Shown in pieces: positions 54,215-63,324 of a DNA stretch of 64,000 nt. The notes under the pieces are model-generated. The model was not told where the DNA came from and ran no database searches. It saw nothing but the letters and a program-made list of their open reading frames with translations. How positions within the stretch are numbered: the first letter of the stretch is position 1; every line of letters begins with the position of its first letter. Source of the DNA: Lentzea atacamensis. Its GTDB lineage: Bacteria; Actinomycetota; Actinomycetes; Mycobacteriales; Pseudonocardiaceae. Made by a program: the position numbers and the translations under genes. Where the stretch lies: positions 372,001-436,000 of the forward strand of contig NZ_QLTT01000002.1 in NCBI RefSeq assembly GCF_003269295.1, written 5' to 3'.

Positions 54215-56380
54215 ATGACCGAACGGGTTGACCACCGGGTGCGTGACGACCGCTCTCCTTTGGACCCGGCCGTTTTGGCCGGTGCCGAGTCGTTCGCGCG
54301 TAGCTGGGCCACGGCCGTGATCGGTTCGAGTTACGTGCCGATGACCCGTGCCGAGGTCGCGCAGCACCTCCAGGACCTCACCGAGATGCTCGTCGAGGCG
54401 CTGTTCGCGAGCCCGTTCCGCACGGCACCCGGTTACGAGGTCGGCTCGCGTCTGGTCGACGCGCACTTCACCGGCACCGACACGCTGGGCCGCACGATCC
54501 AGCTGCTCGGCGACGACCTGCTGGCCGAGCTGGGCTCCGCGGGTGACGACCGCCTGCAGTCCCGTCTCGCCGCCCTGCAGGGCGCGCTGGCCGCCGGCTA
54601 CGCCCGCGCGCTGCGGGAACGCACGCTCGCCGAGCAGGAGGCGATCAGGGCGGCCGTCCTGGACGCCCGTGACCAGGCGGAGGCGATGCTGCGGGCGTCG
54701 GAGGCCCGGTTCCGCGCGATGTTCACCGAGGCCGCGATCGGCATCGGCATCGCCGACATCGAGGGCCGGATACTGGACGTCAACCAGGCCCTGCAGGACA
54801 TGCTCGGGTTCAGCGTCGAGGAGATGCGCCAGTACAACGTGCGCGACCTCATGCACCCCGAGGACGCGGGCAGCGTGTGGCGGCTCTACGACCAGCTCAT
54901 CGCGGGCGAGTGCGACCACTACCGCGCCGAGAAGCGCTTTCACCGCGCCGACGGCGAGCAGGTGTGGACGCACCTGACGCTGTCGCTGGTCCGCGACGAC
55001 CACGGCGAGCCGCAGTACCAGGTCGCGATGATCGAGGACGTCACCGATCGCCACCTGCTGCAGAACCGTCTGCGCTACCAGGCGCTGCACGACCCGCTGA
55101 CCGGGCTGCCGAACCGGGCGCTGTTCCTCGAACGGCTCGGGCGCGTCTTCAACAACCGCGCCAAGCACGTCCGCGCCGGCCTCTGCTACCTCGACCTGGA
55201 CGGCTTCAAGGTCATCAACGACTCGCTCGGTCACGACACGGGAGACCAGCTGCTGGTCGAGGTCGGCCGTCGGCTCGACCACTCGGTGTCCGGCGAGGGC
55301 AAGCTGGTCGCGCGCATGGGCGGCGACGAGTTCGTGATCCTGGTCGAGGGCTCGGCCGGTGAGCAGGACATCGTCGACGTGGCGGACCGGGTGCTGACCG
55401 AGCTGGAGGCACCGATCCGCATCGCCGGCCACGAGCTGTCGGTCTCGGCGTCGATCGGCATCGTCGAGCGCCAGCTGTCCGGCACGACGTCGGCTGACCT
55501 GATGCGCGACGCGGACATCACGCTGTACTGGGCGAAGGCGGACGGCAAGGCGCGCTGGGCGTTGTACGACCCGGAGCGCAACGCCCGCGAGGTCGCCAGG
55601 TTCACGCTGTCCGCGACGATGCCGCGGGCCCTGGAACGCGGCGAGTTCTACGTCGAGTACCAGCCGCTGGTGCGGCTGGAGGACTCGACGGTCGTCGGCG
55701 TCGAGGCGCTGGTGCGCTGGCAGCACCCGGAGTTCGGGCGGCTCGCGCCGGACCGGTTCATCGAGCTGGCGGAGGAGACCGGCCTCATCGTCCCCTTAGG
55801 ACGGTGGGTGCTGCGCAAGGCCTGCGAGGAGGCGCGGCGCTGGCTGGAGGAGTTCGGCGACGCGGCGCCGTTCGTGTCGGTGAACCTCGCCGTGCGCCAG
55901 TCCCGCGACCCCGAGCTGGTCCGCGACGTCAAGCGGATCCTCGACGAGTGCGCGCTGCCGCCGCACCACCTGCAGCTGGAGCTGACCGAGTCGGCGATCA
56001 TGGGTACCGCCGACGAGCCGCTCGAGGCGCTGCGGGCGTTGTGCGACATGGGTGTGCGCATCGCGATCGACGACTTCGGCACCGGTTACTCGAACCTGGC
56101 CTACCTGAAGCACCTGCCCGTGCACGAGCTGAAGATCGCCGGCTCGTTCATGGAAGGGCTGCGGGCCGAGACCGAGGAAGACCCGGTCGACTCGCAGATC
56201 GTCGCCACGCTGGTGCAGCTGGCGCACGCGCTGTCGTTGGGCGTCACGGCGGAGGGTGTTGAGACGCCGGCCCAGGCCGCGCGGCTGCTGAGGCTGGGTT
56301 GCGACACCGGTCAGGGCTGGTTCTTCGCCCGGCCAGGACCGCCGGAGGACATCGACAGCCTCCTGCGTGGTGATCTCTAG
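54215..56380 (+). CDS. PAS-GGDEF-EAL cyclic di-GMP protein
   Basis: A 721-residue signalling enzyme. Residues 1-150 are an N-terminal helical region, about 160-280 a PAS domain (AIGIGIADIEGRILDVNQALQDM), about 285-450 a GGDEF domain with intact ARMGGDEF near 370 but no RxxD inhibitory site, about 465-715 an EAL domain with VGVEALVRW, LELTESAIM, DDFGTGYSNLAYLK and TAEGVETPAQ. The usual LKIDxSF reads LKIAGSF. ATG 54215 has TAGGG upstream; ATG 54182 falls on a TATGCT that may be the -10. Confidence 0.93.
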   Translation: MTERVDHRVRDDRSPLDPAVLAGAESFARSWATAVIGSSYVPMTRAEVAQHLQDLTEMLVEALFASPFRTAPGYEVGSRLVDAHFTGTDTLGRTIQLLGDDLLAELGSAGDDRLQSRLAALQGALAAGYARALRERTLAEQEAIRAAVLDARDQAEAMLRASEARFRAMFTEAAIGIGIADIEGRILDVNQALQDMLGFSVEEMRQYNVRDLMHPEDAGSVWRLYDQLIAGECDHYRAEKRFHRADGEQVWTHLTLSLVRDDHGEPQYQVAMIEDVTDRHLLQNRLRYQALHDPLTGLPNRALFLERLGRVFNNRAKHVRAGLCYLDLDGFKVINDSLGHDTGDQLLVEVGRRLDHSVSGEGKLVARMGGDEFVILVEGSAGEQDIVDVADRVLTELEAPIRIAGHELSVSASIGIVERQLSGTTSADLMRDADITLYWAKADGKARWALYDPERNAREVARFTLSATMPRALERGEFYVEYQPLVRLEDSTVVGVEALVRWQHPEFGRLAPDRFIELAEETGLIVPLGRWVLRKACEEARRWLEEFGDAAPFVSVNLAVRQSRDPELVRDVKRILDECALPPHHLQLELTESAIMGTADEPLEALRALCDMGVRIAIDDFGTGYSNLAYLKHLPVHELKIAGSFMEGLRAETEEDPVDSQIVATLVQLAHALSLGVTAEGVETPAQAARLLRLGCDTGQGWFFARPGPPEDIDSLLRGDL

Positions 56381-56400
56381 GTCAGGGAACTCCCAAGGCC

Positions 56401-58200
56401 ATGAAGTCATTGGCCTTGGTCGTGCTCCTGCTCGTCGTGATGACACCGGTCGTCCGCGCTGCCGCCGACGTCGTTCCCCTGCCCGCCGACAAACAGGCTT
56501 TCGGCACCGCCAGATCCGCGGCGAGCCCGGTCTGGTTCACGCTGGGCCACCAGGGCCTGTCGGAGATCTTCCACCCCGACCTGAGCACGCCGGCGACCCG
56601 TGAGACGCGGCTGCTGGTCGACGGCAAACCCGGTCAGGCCCGCACCGAGCCCGCCGACGACCGGTCGTTGACCTTCCGGCAGCGGCTGCGCGGAGACGGG
56701 TGGCAGGCGGAGATCACCTACGTCACCGATCCGCAGCGCGCCGCCGTGCTCGCGGACGTGCGGGTCACGGCGCAGCGACCGGTCCGGCTGTCGGTCGAGC
56801 ACGTGCCGATGAAGGGTGCCGGCACGATCGTCAGCACGTTGCCCACCGAACCGGTGCGGCGTGCTCACGGGATGTTCGCGGTCGGGTTCGGCGAGGGCGT
56901 CGCCCAGGCCGCGCTGGATCGTGGATTCGGCGTGGTGAAACGTGAGTACGCGCAGGGCTGGCGCGCGTACCTGGACGGGCTGAAGCGGCCGAAGTCCGCG
57001 GACCGGCGGCTCTACGACATGTCCGTGATGGTGCTGGCGGCGACCGAGGACAAGGCGAACCCCGGTGCCTCGATCGCGTCACCGAGCTTCCCGTGGGCCT
57101 TCGGGTTCGACCGCGAACTGGCACCGGAGCTCGGACCGTACGCGCTGGTGTGGCCGCGCGACCTGTACCACGTGTCGACGGCCATGATCGCCGCGGGAGA
57201 TCGCGGCTTCGCCGAGCGCTCACTGGACTTCATGCTGCGTGAGCAGCAGCGGCCGGACGGCCATCTGCCGCAGAACACGCGAGTCGACGGCACGCCGGTG
57301 TGGACCAGCGTTCAGCTCGACGAGACCGCTGCACCGCTGTTGCTCGCCTGGCACCTGGACCGGCGGGACAAGTCCACTGTGGACTCTCTCCGCAGGGCGG
57401 CCGACTACCTGCTGAGCTACCCGAACGCTCCGTTCAGCGAGCAGGAGCGGTGGGAGAACCAGAGCGGCTACTCGCCCGCCACGATCGCCTCGGTCGTCGC
57501 CGGGCTCGTCTGCTTCGCGGACCTGTTGCAGCGCAACGGGGAGAACGCCGAGAGGTATCTCGCCGCCGCCGACGAGTGGCAGCGGAAGGTGGAGGGCTGG
57601 ACCGCGACGCGCACCGGCCCGTACGAGCCCAAGCCGTACTACCTGCGGCTCACCAAGGACGGCAAGCCGGACGAGGGCACCAGGTACAACCTCGGCGACA
57701 ACAACCCGGACGACATCGACCAGCGCGCGGTCGTCGACCCGAGCTTCCTCGAACTGGTGCGGCTCGGCCTCAAGCGCGCCGGCGACCCGGTCATCCGCAA
57801 CACCGTGCGGGTCGTGGACCGGCAGCTGAAGGAACAGGGCTACTGGCACCGGTTCACGCAGGACGGGTACGGCGAGACCGCGGACGGCAGGCCGTGGAAC
57901 ATCAACTGGCCGACACCCACGCGCACCTACGGGCGGCTGTGGCCGTTGCTGTCAGGTGAACGCGGCGAGTACGAGCTGCTCAACGGTGACAAGGTCAGTG
58001 CCGCCAAGCGTTTGCAAGAGATCGCGGCGACCGCCAACAGCGGCCTCATGCTGCCGGAACAGGTGTGGGGTGGCCGCGGCACCACCTCGGCCACCCCACT
58101 CGCCTGGACGCACGCGCAGTACGTGCGGTTGGCGTGGTCGCTCGACCGGGGTGAACCGGTCGAGCGGCCGTCCGTCGTCGTGCAGCGCTACCTCAGCTGA
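56401..58200 (+). CDS. Secreted GH15 glucoamylase/glucodextranase-like enzyme
   Basis: A 599-residue exported hydrolase releasing glucose from alpha-glucans. The signal is residues 1-21 (LALVVLLLVVMTPVVRAAA). A beta-sandwich N-domain (22-200) precedes an alpha/alpha barrel with YALVWPRDLYHVSTAMIAAGD near 242, ERWENQSGYSPATIAS near 352 (general-acid region), and MLPEQVWGG near 557 (base). The W-E-N motif is closer to glucodextranase than to starch glucoamylase (from memory). It overlaps the convergent csxA 3' end by 8 bp. Confidence 0.9.
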   Translation: MKSLALVVLLLVVMTPVVRAAADVVPLPADKQAFGTARSAASPVWFTLGHQGLSEIFHPDLSTPATRETRLLVDGKPGQARTEPADDRSLTFRQRLRGDGWQAEITYVTDPQRAAVLADVRVTAQRPVRLSVEHVPMKGAGTIVSTLPTEPVRRAHGMFAVGFGEGVAQAALDRGFGVVKREYAQGWRAYLDGLKRPKSADRRLYDMSVMVLAATEDKANPGASIASPSFPWAFGFDRELAPELGPYALVWPRDLYHVSTAMIAAGDRGFAERSLDFMLREQQRPDGHLPQNTRVDGTPVWTSVQLDETAAPLLLAWHLDRRDKSTVDSLRRAADYLLSYPNAPFSEQERWENQSGYSPATIASVVAGLVCFADLLQRNGENAERYLAAADEWQRKVEGWTATRTGPYEPKPYYLRLTKDGKPDEGTRYNLGDNNPDDIDQRAVVDPSFLELVRLGLKRAGDPVIRNTVRVVDRQLKEQGYWHRFTQDGYGETADGRPWNINWPTPTRTYGRLWPLLSGERGEYELLNGDKVSAAKRLQEIAATANSGLMLPEQVWGGRGTTSATPLAWTHAQYVRLAWSLDRGEPVERPSVVVQRYLS

Positions 58201-60838
58201 AGGACTTCTTCGCCACGTTGTGGCCGGAGATCTCCACGACGGGCTGGGCGGATCCGAGCGACGAAGACCGGTACTCGGCCTTCAGCGTGAGGGTCTCGCC
58301 CGGCCACAGCGTCACGTAGTTGTCGCTCCACTGCGTCGGCAGCACCTCGGCACCGCCCTGGCCCTTGCGCAGCGACGCCCGCACGAAGAACGCCACGGTG
58401 CTGCCGGTGTTCTTCAGCGTCACCGTGGTGACCTGCTTGTCGTCACCGGCGGGCGCGGTCGACACGGTGGAGGACACCGTGCCGGGCTTCAACGTGTTGA
58501 GGCCCTTCAGGTCCGCGTAACCGGACTGCGGCGTGTGGTACCAGGTGGAGCTGCCGTAGTTCAGCGTGTCGGCCTTGGTGGACAGCCAGTAGACGTTGCG
58601 GTCGACCACGTTGCCGGCCGCGTCCTTGAGCAGCAGGCGCACGAAGTAGGTCGTCGACAGCCCGGACGGCTGCGGCAGCGAGCCCACCTTGGTCGGTCCG
58701 TTGGCCGCGGCGTTCACGTTGCGCGTCTCGTCGGCCTTCTGCGTGCCGTCGAGGTTGAACAGCGTGATCTGCAGCTTGTGGTTGTTGGCGTTCTGCAGAC
58801 TGGTGTTCATCACGGCCAGCGACTTGTCGTCGTAGGAGTACTGGGCGTGCAACGGCCGCATGCCGGTCTTGGCGCCGAAGTACGAGCCCGCCGTGGCGAG
58901 GTAGTAGTCGTACAGGTGCCAGTACAACGTCGGCCACGCGTTGTTGAGCATCCAGTAGATGACACCCGTGGACGGGTTGCTGGCGTCGTTGAAGTTGTCG
59001 CCGAACGCCTCGAACTGCGCGCGGTTCGTCTCGTAGTTCGCGAGCTGCGCCTTGCGGACGAGGTCCTCGACGTTCGACGGCTTGCCGTAGCGGTTGTCGA
59101 GAGCCGTGCCCCAGAAGGTCAGCTTGTTGAACGTCGACGACGGCGACAGGTGGTACTGCGTCGCGTTGTAGTTCGTCAGCTTGTCGATCTCGCCCTGGGA
59201 CAGGAACTTCTTCAGCTCGTCCATCTCGGGGATGGTCGGGCCGGGGCCGATCTCGGAGGCGAAGCCGGCCGCGCCGCCCTTCTGCTTGTTGAACCAGTAG
59301 ACCGGCGGCTCCCACCAGTACGGGCCGTCCATCTTCATGCCGGGGTTGCCGAGCTGCGGCGAGCTGAGGTTCTTCGCCGACGAGATGACCGGAAGGTTCC
59401 ACTCGGCCCGCTTGAGCGCGTCGAGGTAGATCTTCTCCAGGCCCGCGCCGGGTGCGGCGTCGGATCCGATCATGAACCCGATCATGCTCGGGTGGTTGCG
59501 GATGCGCTTGGCCTCGCTCTCCGCGGACTGACCGGCGACGCGGTTGTCCTCGGCGTCGAACGAGTCGTACTTCTCCCACTTGGAGCAGCACTCCCAGCCG
59601 GTGAGCAGCATGATGCCCTTGCGGTCCGCCAGGTCGTAGAGCTCGTCGTTCTCGGGCTTGCCCTCCAGGCGGATGGTGTTCATGCCCATCGCCTTGACGA
59701 GGTCGAGCTGGTCCTCGATGTAGCGGAGATCGGTGCGCAGGAACAGGTCGGACGCCCAGCCACCGCCGCGGACGAGGAACGGCTTGCCGTTGATCGTGAA
59801 CTGCCTGCCGCTGCCGCGGATGCTCGACGTGACCTCGCGGACGCCGAAGGTCGTCTTCGCGGTGTCGGACTCGGCGGTGCCGACGTTCGCGGCGAGCGTG
59901 GCCAGGTAGAGCGGCTGCGCGCCCATCTGGAACGGCCACCACACCTGCGGGTTCCGCAGGTCCTGGGTGAACGTGACGGTCTTGGTCTGGTTCGCGTTCA
60001 GCTGCACCTGCTGCTTGAACACCTGGCCCGCGACGGTGGCGGTGACCTCGGCGTTCACCGGCTGCCCCGTGTTGTTGCGCGCGTCGACCTTCGTGGTGAT
60101 CCTCGCGCTGCTCAGGCTCGGCAGCGGCAGGTCGGAGTCGACCCGCGGGTTGCGCAACGAGACCGGGCCGCTCTGGGCGAACTGGACGTCGCGGAAGATG
60201 CCCTGGTTGCGGTCGGGCGGCAGCTGCGCCCAGTCGATGAAGTGGATCAGCAGGTCGTTCTGCGGGTCGGAGGACGACGCCTTGATCGCGATGGCGTTGT
60301 CGCCCTTGCGCAGCAACGAGGTCACGTTGAACTCGTGCGTCGGGTAGGCGCCGACGATCTGGTCGGTGCCCGCGACCTTCGTGCCGTTCAACCAGATCTC
60401 GCCGCGCGAGATGATGCCGCCGTTGAGCTTGAGGAACGTGTTGACCCCCGGCTGCGGGTCGGCGGTGAACACCTTGCGGTACCACCAGGGGACCTTGAAG
60501 TCGTTGGCGTTGACCTGCTTGAGGTTCTCCGAGTAGCGGACGTCCGGGTACTTGTTGTTGGCGATCAGACCGGCCATCACGGTGGAGCGCGCGGGCACCG
60601 TCATCCACCCGGTGTCCGAATAGGCCGGAGCGGAGATCACGTCACCGGCCTGCGTCGCCTTCGCGCTGCTCTGCAGGCGCCAGTCGGGGACGGTGGAGGT
60701 CGTTGCGGGGCTGGCGGCGACGTTCAGCGCCGCTCCCGTGCCGGGCACGGGCCCCGCGTTGGCTGAGGTGCCTGGCACGAGCAGGGCCAGGCCCACCGCG
60801 GCCACGACCAGTGTCGGCAGCGGTCGGTTGCGCAGCAT
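58193..60838 (-). CDS. csxA: Secreted exo-beta-D-glucosaminidase (GH2)
   Basis: Removes GlcN units from the non-reducing end of chitosan and its oligomers outside the cell. The 881 residues begin with a signal peptide (PTLVVAAVGLALLVPGTSANA). The GH2 sandwich and barrel follow: WWYRKVFTADPQPG near 119, EIWLNGTKVAG near 147, GWASDLFLRTDLRY near 360. The GH2 exo-chitosanase hallmark is Asp in IGSDAAPG (D460), replacing the usual acid Glu, with nucleophile Glu in FASEIGPG (E529); both match CsxA of Amycolatopsis. GAGGAG precedes ATG 60838. Confidence 0.92.
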   Translation of the reverse strand: MLRNRPLPTLVVAAVGLALLVPGTSANAGPVPGTGAALNVAASPATTSTVPDWRLQSSAKATQAGDVISAPAYSDTGWMTVPARSTVMAGLIANNKYPDVRYSENLKQVNANDFKVPWWYRKVFTADPQPGVNTFLKLNGGIISRGEIWLNGTKVAGTDQIVGAYPTHEFNVTSLLRKGDNAIAIKASSSDPQNDLLIHFIDWAQLPPDRNQGIFRDVQFAQSGPVSLRNPRVDSDLPLPSLSSARITTKVDARNNTGQPVNAEVTATVAGQVFKQQVQLNANQTKTVTFTQDLRNPQVWWPFQMGAQPLYLATLAANVGTAESDTAKTTFGVREVTSSIRGSGRQFTINGKPFLVRGGGWASDLFLRTDLRYIEDQLDLVKAMGMNTIRLEGKPENDELYDLADRKGIMLLTGWECCSKWEKYDSFDAEDNRVAGQSAESEAKRIRNHPSMIGFMIGSDAAPGAGLEKIYLDALKRAEWNLPVISSAKNLSSPQLGNPGMKMDGPYWWEPPVYWFNKQKGGAAGFASEIGPGPTIPEMDELKKFLSQGEIDKLTNYNATQYHLSPSSTFNKLTFWGTALDNRYGKPSNVEDLVRKAQLANYETNRAQFEAFGDNFNDASNPSTGVIYWMLNNAWPTLYWHLYDYYLATAGSYFGAKTGMRPLHAQYSYDDKSLAVMNTSLQNANNHKLQITLFNLDGTQKADETRNVNAAANGPTKVGSLPQPSGLSTTYFVRLLLKDAAGNVVDRNVYWLSTKADTLNYGSSTWYHTPQSGYADLKGLNTLKPGTVSSTVSTAPAGDDKQVTTVTLKNTGSTVAFFVRASLRKGQGGAEVLPTQWSDNYVTLWPGETLTLKAEYRSSSLGSAQPVVEISGHNVAKKSFS

Positions 60839-60882
60839 GTCGCTCCTCGACGCATCGGGGCGGCGGCGCTTCGGGGTATCGT

Positions 60883-60900
60883 AAAGAAGGTTTCCTTTTT
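60883..60900. promoter_or_regulatory. Imperfect inverted repeat upstream of csxA
   Basis: AAAGAAGG-TTT-CCTTTTT (60883-60900) has 8-bp arms with one mismatch around a 3-base centre, 45-62 bp upstream of csxA. This is a plausible operator for a ROK- or GntR-type chitosan regulator. It is not a DasR-type site, and no regulator gene is adjacent. Confidence 0.4.
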
Positions 60901-60988
60901 GTGAGGTCAGCGGCAATGCGCCTTACGGGTGACGCGAGACACACCGTCCGCAACACTCCGTGCGCACCGATCCGATACGTTGGCCTTC

Positions 60989-61582
60989 ATGCTTCGACTT
61001 GCCGTCACGTTCGTGCTGGCAGCGGTCCTGACCGGGTGTTCTGCGAAGGAACCCGGCACGCCTTCCGCGGGGAACCAGACCGGTGGCACGCCGACGGCCG
61101 GAACTTCGGCCGGAACTGCCCCGGTGAACAGGCCGAAGGCCGTCGACCTCAAGACGCTCGACCCGTGCTCGCTGATCACCGCGGAGACCAAGGCCACCCT
61201 CGGCCTGCGCATTGTCGAGCCGGGCAACCCGCTGCCCGAGTACGGCGAGGGCAGCAAGCGTTGCAACCTGACTTATGAGGACCGCAAGTACATCGCCAAC
61301 ATCCACACGCTGGTGAACGGCGGAGTGGACAGGCTCAAGCAGACGACTGGTGAGGCCAAGCTCACCTCCCTGCAGATCGCCGGGTATCCCGCTTACCTCA
61401 CCCAGCGGGATTCGCCGGGATCGGCCGGTGCCTGTGAGGTCTACATCGACGCGAACGACGGGCAGTTGTTGCTGGTGGACGGAGTTGCCGGGTTCGGCGA
61501 CAGCAGCGCCACTGTGGACGGTGCGTGCGAGCGGGCCAAGGCCCTCGCCAACGCGGCTGGTGCGGCCCTCGCGACCAAGTGA
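60989..61582 (+). CDS. DUF3558-type lipoprotein (cassette B)
   Basis: A 197-residue lipoprotein with lipobox VLTGC near residue 15, a Thr/Gly/Pro linker and a domain with LDPCSLITAETKATLGL, SKRCNLTYED, GACEVYIDANDGQLL and GACERAKAL. The four cysteines match in layout the lipoprotein of cassette A. ATG 60989 is the start; the longer frame to 60929 is not typical. It precedes the type VII genes by about 120 bp. Confidence 0.8.
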   Translation: MLRLAVTFVLAAVLTGCSAKEPGTPSAGNQTGGTPTAGTSAGTAPVNRPKAVDLKTLDPCSLITAETKATLGLRIVEPGNPLPEYGEGSKRCNLTYEDRKYIANIHTLVNGGVDRLKQTTGEAKLTSLQIAGYPAYLTQRDSPGSAGACEVYIDANDGQLLLVDGVAGFGDSSATVDGACERAKALANAAGAALATK

Positions 61583-61621
61583 AGGTTGAGTAGAACTACT
61601 CCGCTTTTACCGGGAACCGGT

Positions 61622-61649
61622 CAACTGCGGAATGCATCAGAGCTAAAGT
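61622..61649 (+). promoter_or_regulatory. Candidate promoter of cassette B
   Basis: CAACTG (61622-61627) and TAAAGT (61644-61649) are 16 bp apart. The layout resembles CGACTG/TAAGGT before the WXG100-like gene of cassette A. Confidence 0.35.
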
Positions 61650-61705
61650 CGTCCCAAAAGCACACGCGGCCCGTCCCCTGTGGGCCGTACTGAGGAGGGT
61701 GTGCC

Positions 61706-62077
61706 GTGCATCTCGCGGATGGTGGAGGTAGCTCGTCGCTGCCACCCGAGTTCGGTCAGCGCAAGCTGAGGGTCGAACCACATGCCATTCCACAGGCGAG
61801 GAAGGCTTTCGAGCAGGCGCTGGCGGAGTTCGAGAACAAGATCGAACGAGCGGTCGACGACTTGCCCACCAAGCCGTGGGCGGGCGACCCGATCAGCAGT
61901 GAGACGTCGAAGGCGTTCAACGAGCAGACCTCGGGGAAGGCGCTGGCCGCGCTGCGGTACTACAAGCAGCAGCTCGTCGGCGTGATCGACCAGCTGAAGA
62001 TGATCGAGGAGCAGTACCGCCAGGTCGAGGGCGACAACACGGCCATGTGGGGCAAGCACCAGCGGGACCTGGGCTGA
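61706..62077 (+). CDS. Small helical type VII-associated protein (cassette B)
   Basis: A 123-residue helical protein with LPTKPWAGDPISSET forming a W-A-G turn near residue 57 between two long helices (ARKAFEQALAEFENKIERAVDDL and ALRYYKQQLVGVIDQLKMIEEQYRQ). The fold is ESX-like. GTG 61706 is used, with GAGGAGG just upstream. It lies 14 bp before the PPE-like gene. Sequence similarity to the 26363 protein is weak, but position and shape agree. Confidence 0.72.
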   Translation: MHLADGGGSSSLPPEFGQRKLRVEPHAIPQARKAFEQALAEFENKIERAVDDLPTKPWAGDPISSETSKAFNEQTSGKALAALRYYKQQLVGVIDQLKMIEEQYRQVEGDNTAMWGKHQRDLG

Positions 62078-62091
62078 GAGGGGGCTGACCG

Positions 62092-63324
62092 ATGACTGAG
62101 CACCGTTACCAGGGGTACAGCCACCCCGAGCTGTACAAGATGATCAACTCCGGTCCCGGCGTCGCCGCCTCGATCCCGGTGGAACAGGGCTGGAAGACCA
62201 TCGCGGACACGCTCGCCCAGATCGACGAGGATCTCCACACCTCGCTGACCAAGATGGGCGTGGACTGGGAGTCCGACGCGTCCGAGGCCGCTCAGGGCGC
62301 CCTGTCGCCACTCGCCCAGTGGGCCGGCTACGCGAACACCGGCGCGACCACGATGGAGAGTTCCGCGCGGCTGCAGGGCGAGTTCATCGCCGACGCGCGC
62401 AAGAAGATGCCCGAGGTCGTCCCGGTCACGACCGAGAAGCCCGGCTTCCTCGACATCGCCGGTGGCGTGCTCACCGGGCCGGTCGGCATGGCGCACGTCG
62501 TCGGACAGCAGATGGACCACGAGCGGCAGGAAGCCGCCGCGGACAACGCCGCTGCCCAGGCCGTCAAGGTCATGGAGGACTACCAGTCCGACAGCCGCTG
62601 GAACGCCTCGACGCTCGGCGAGTTCCCGCAGCCGCCGCAGGTCGTGATCGACACGCCGCCTCCTGGCGAGTCCGGCACCGCCAACACGCGCGTCGGCTAC
62701 ACCTCGACCGGCCCGTACTCGCCGTCCGGCACCACCGGCACCAACACCACGCCGGCGTGGACGCCTCCGGCGACCCAGCAGCACGTGGCGCAGCCGTGGA
62801 CTCCTCCCGGTGACGGCACCACGCACACGTCGTGGACGCAGCCTCCGACGACGCCCCCGGTGCAGACGACTCCGCCGCCGCACCTGCCGCAGCCGACGCC
62901 GGCTCCCACGCAGCAGCCTCCTGTGACGACCGGCCCGGTGTTCACCCGGCCGACCACGGGCGTGCCCGGCGGTGGTTCCGGTGGCCTTCGCGGTGGTCAG
63001 CTCGGTGGCGGCAAGGCGTTCGGGCCGATGTCCGGCTCGCTCGGTGCGTCCGGCCAGGGCTCGATGAAGCCCGGCGGCATGATGCCCGGCACGGGTGCCG
63101 GGCCCGACGCGATGCGCGGCGGTGCCATGGGTGCCGGCGCCGGTGCCGCGGGCAAGGGCGGTGCCGCGGGTGCGGGCATGGGCGCTGGTGGCGCGCACGG
63201 CCAGAAGGGCGAGGGCGAGGAAGACCTCGAGCACAAGTCGGCCGACTACCTGGTCGAGACCGACGACGTGTTCGGCGACGAGCGCATGGTCGCGCCGCCG
63301 GTCATCGGTGGCTTCTCGGAGTGA
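62092..63324 (+). CDS. PPE-like type VII substrate with conserved C-terminal tail (cassette B)
   Basis: A 410-residue protein. The helical N-domain (1-190) has LTKMGVDWESDASEAAQGAL, a PPE/WXG-like W-E turn near 63. Residues 190-370 are Pro/Thr/Gly-rich (TTPPPHLPQPTPAPTQQPP). The C-terminus reads SADYLVETDDVFGDERMV..VIGG, matching that of the 27427 protein. The stop overlaps the EspG start (GTGA). There is no Sec signal; secretion by ESX is inferred. Confidence 0.78.
   Translation: MTEHRYQGYSHPELYKMINSGPGVAASIPVEQGWKTIADTLAQIDEDLHTSLTKMGVDWESDASEAAQGALSPLAQWAGYANTGATTMESSARLQGEFIADARKKMPEVVPVTTEKPGFLDIAGGVLTGPVGMAHVVGQQMDHERQEAAADNAAAQAVKVMEDYQSDSRWNASTLGEFPQPPQVVIDTPPPGESGTANTRVGYTSTGPYSPSGTTGTNTTPAWTPPATQQHVAQPWTPPGDGTTHTSWTQPPTTPPVQTTPPPHLPQPTPAPTQQPPVTTGPVFTRPTTGVPGGGSGGLRGGQLGGGKAFGPMSGSLGASGQGSMKPGGMMPGTGAGPDAMRGGAMGAGAGAAGKGGAAGAGMGAGGAHGQKGEGEEDLEHKSADYLVETDDVFGDERMVAPPVIGGFSE

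Noticed and set aside
57956..60766. 936-codon plus-strand ORF opposite csxA
   Set aside because: It is antisense to the csxA gene, which has full GH2 motifs; its protein is Val/Arg/Leu-rich without domains, typical of a high-GC shadow frame.
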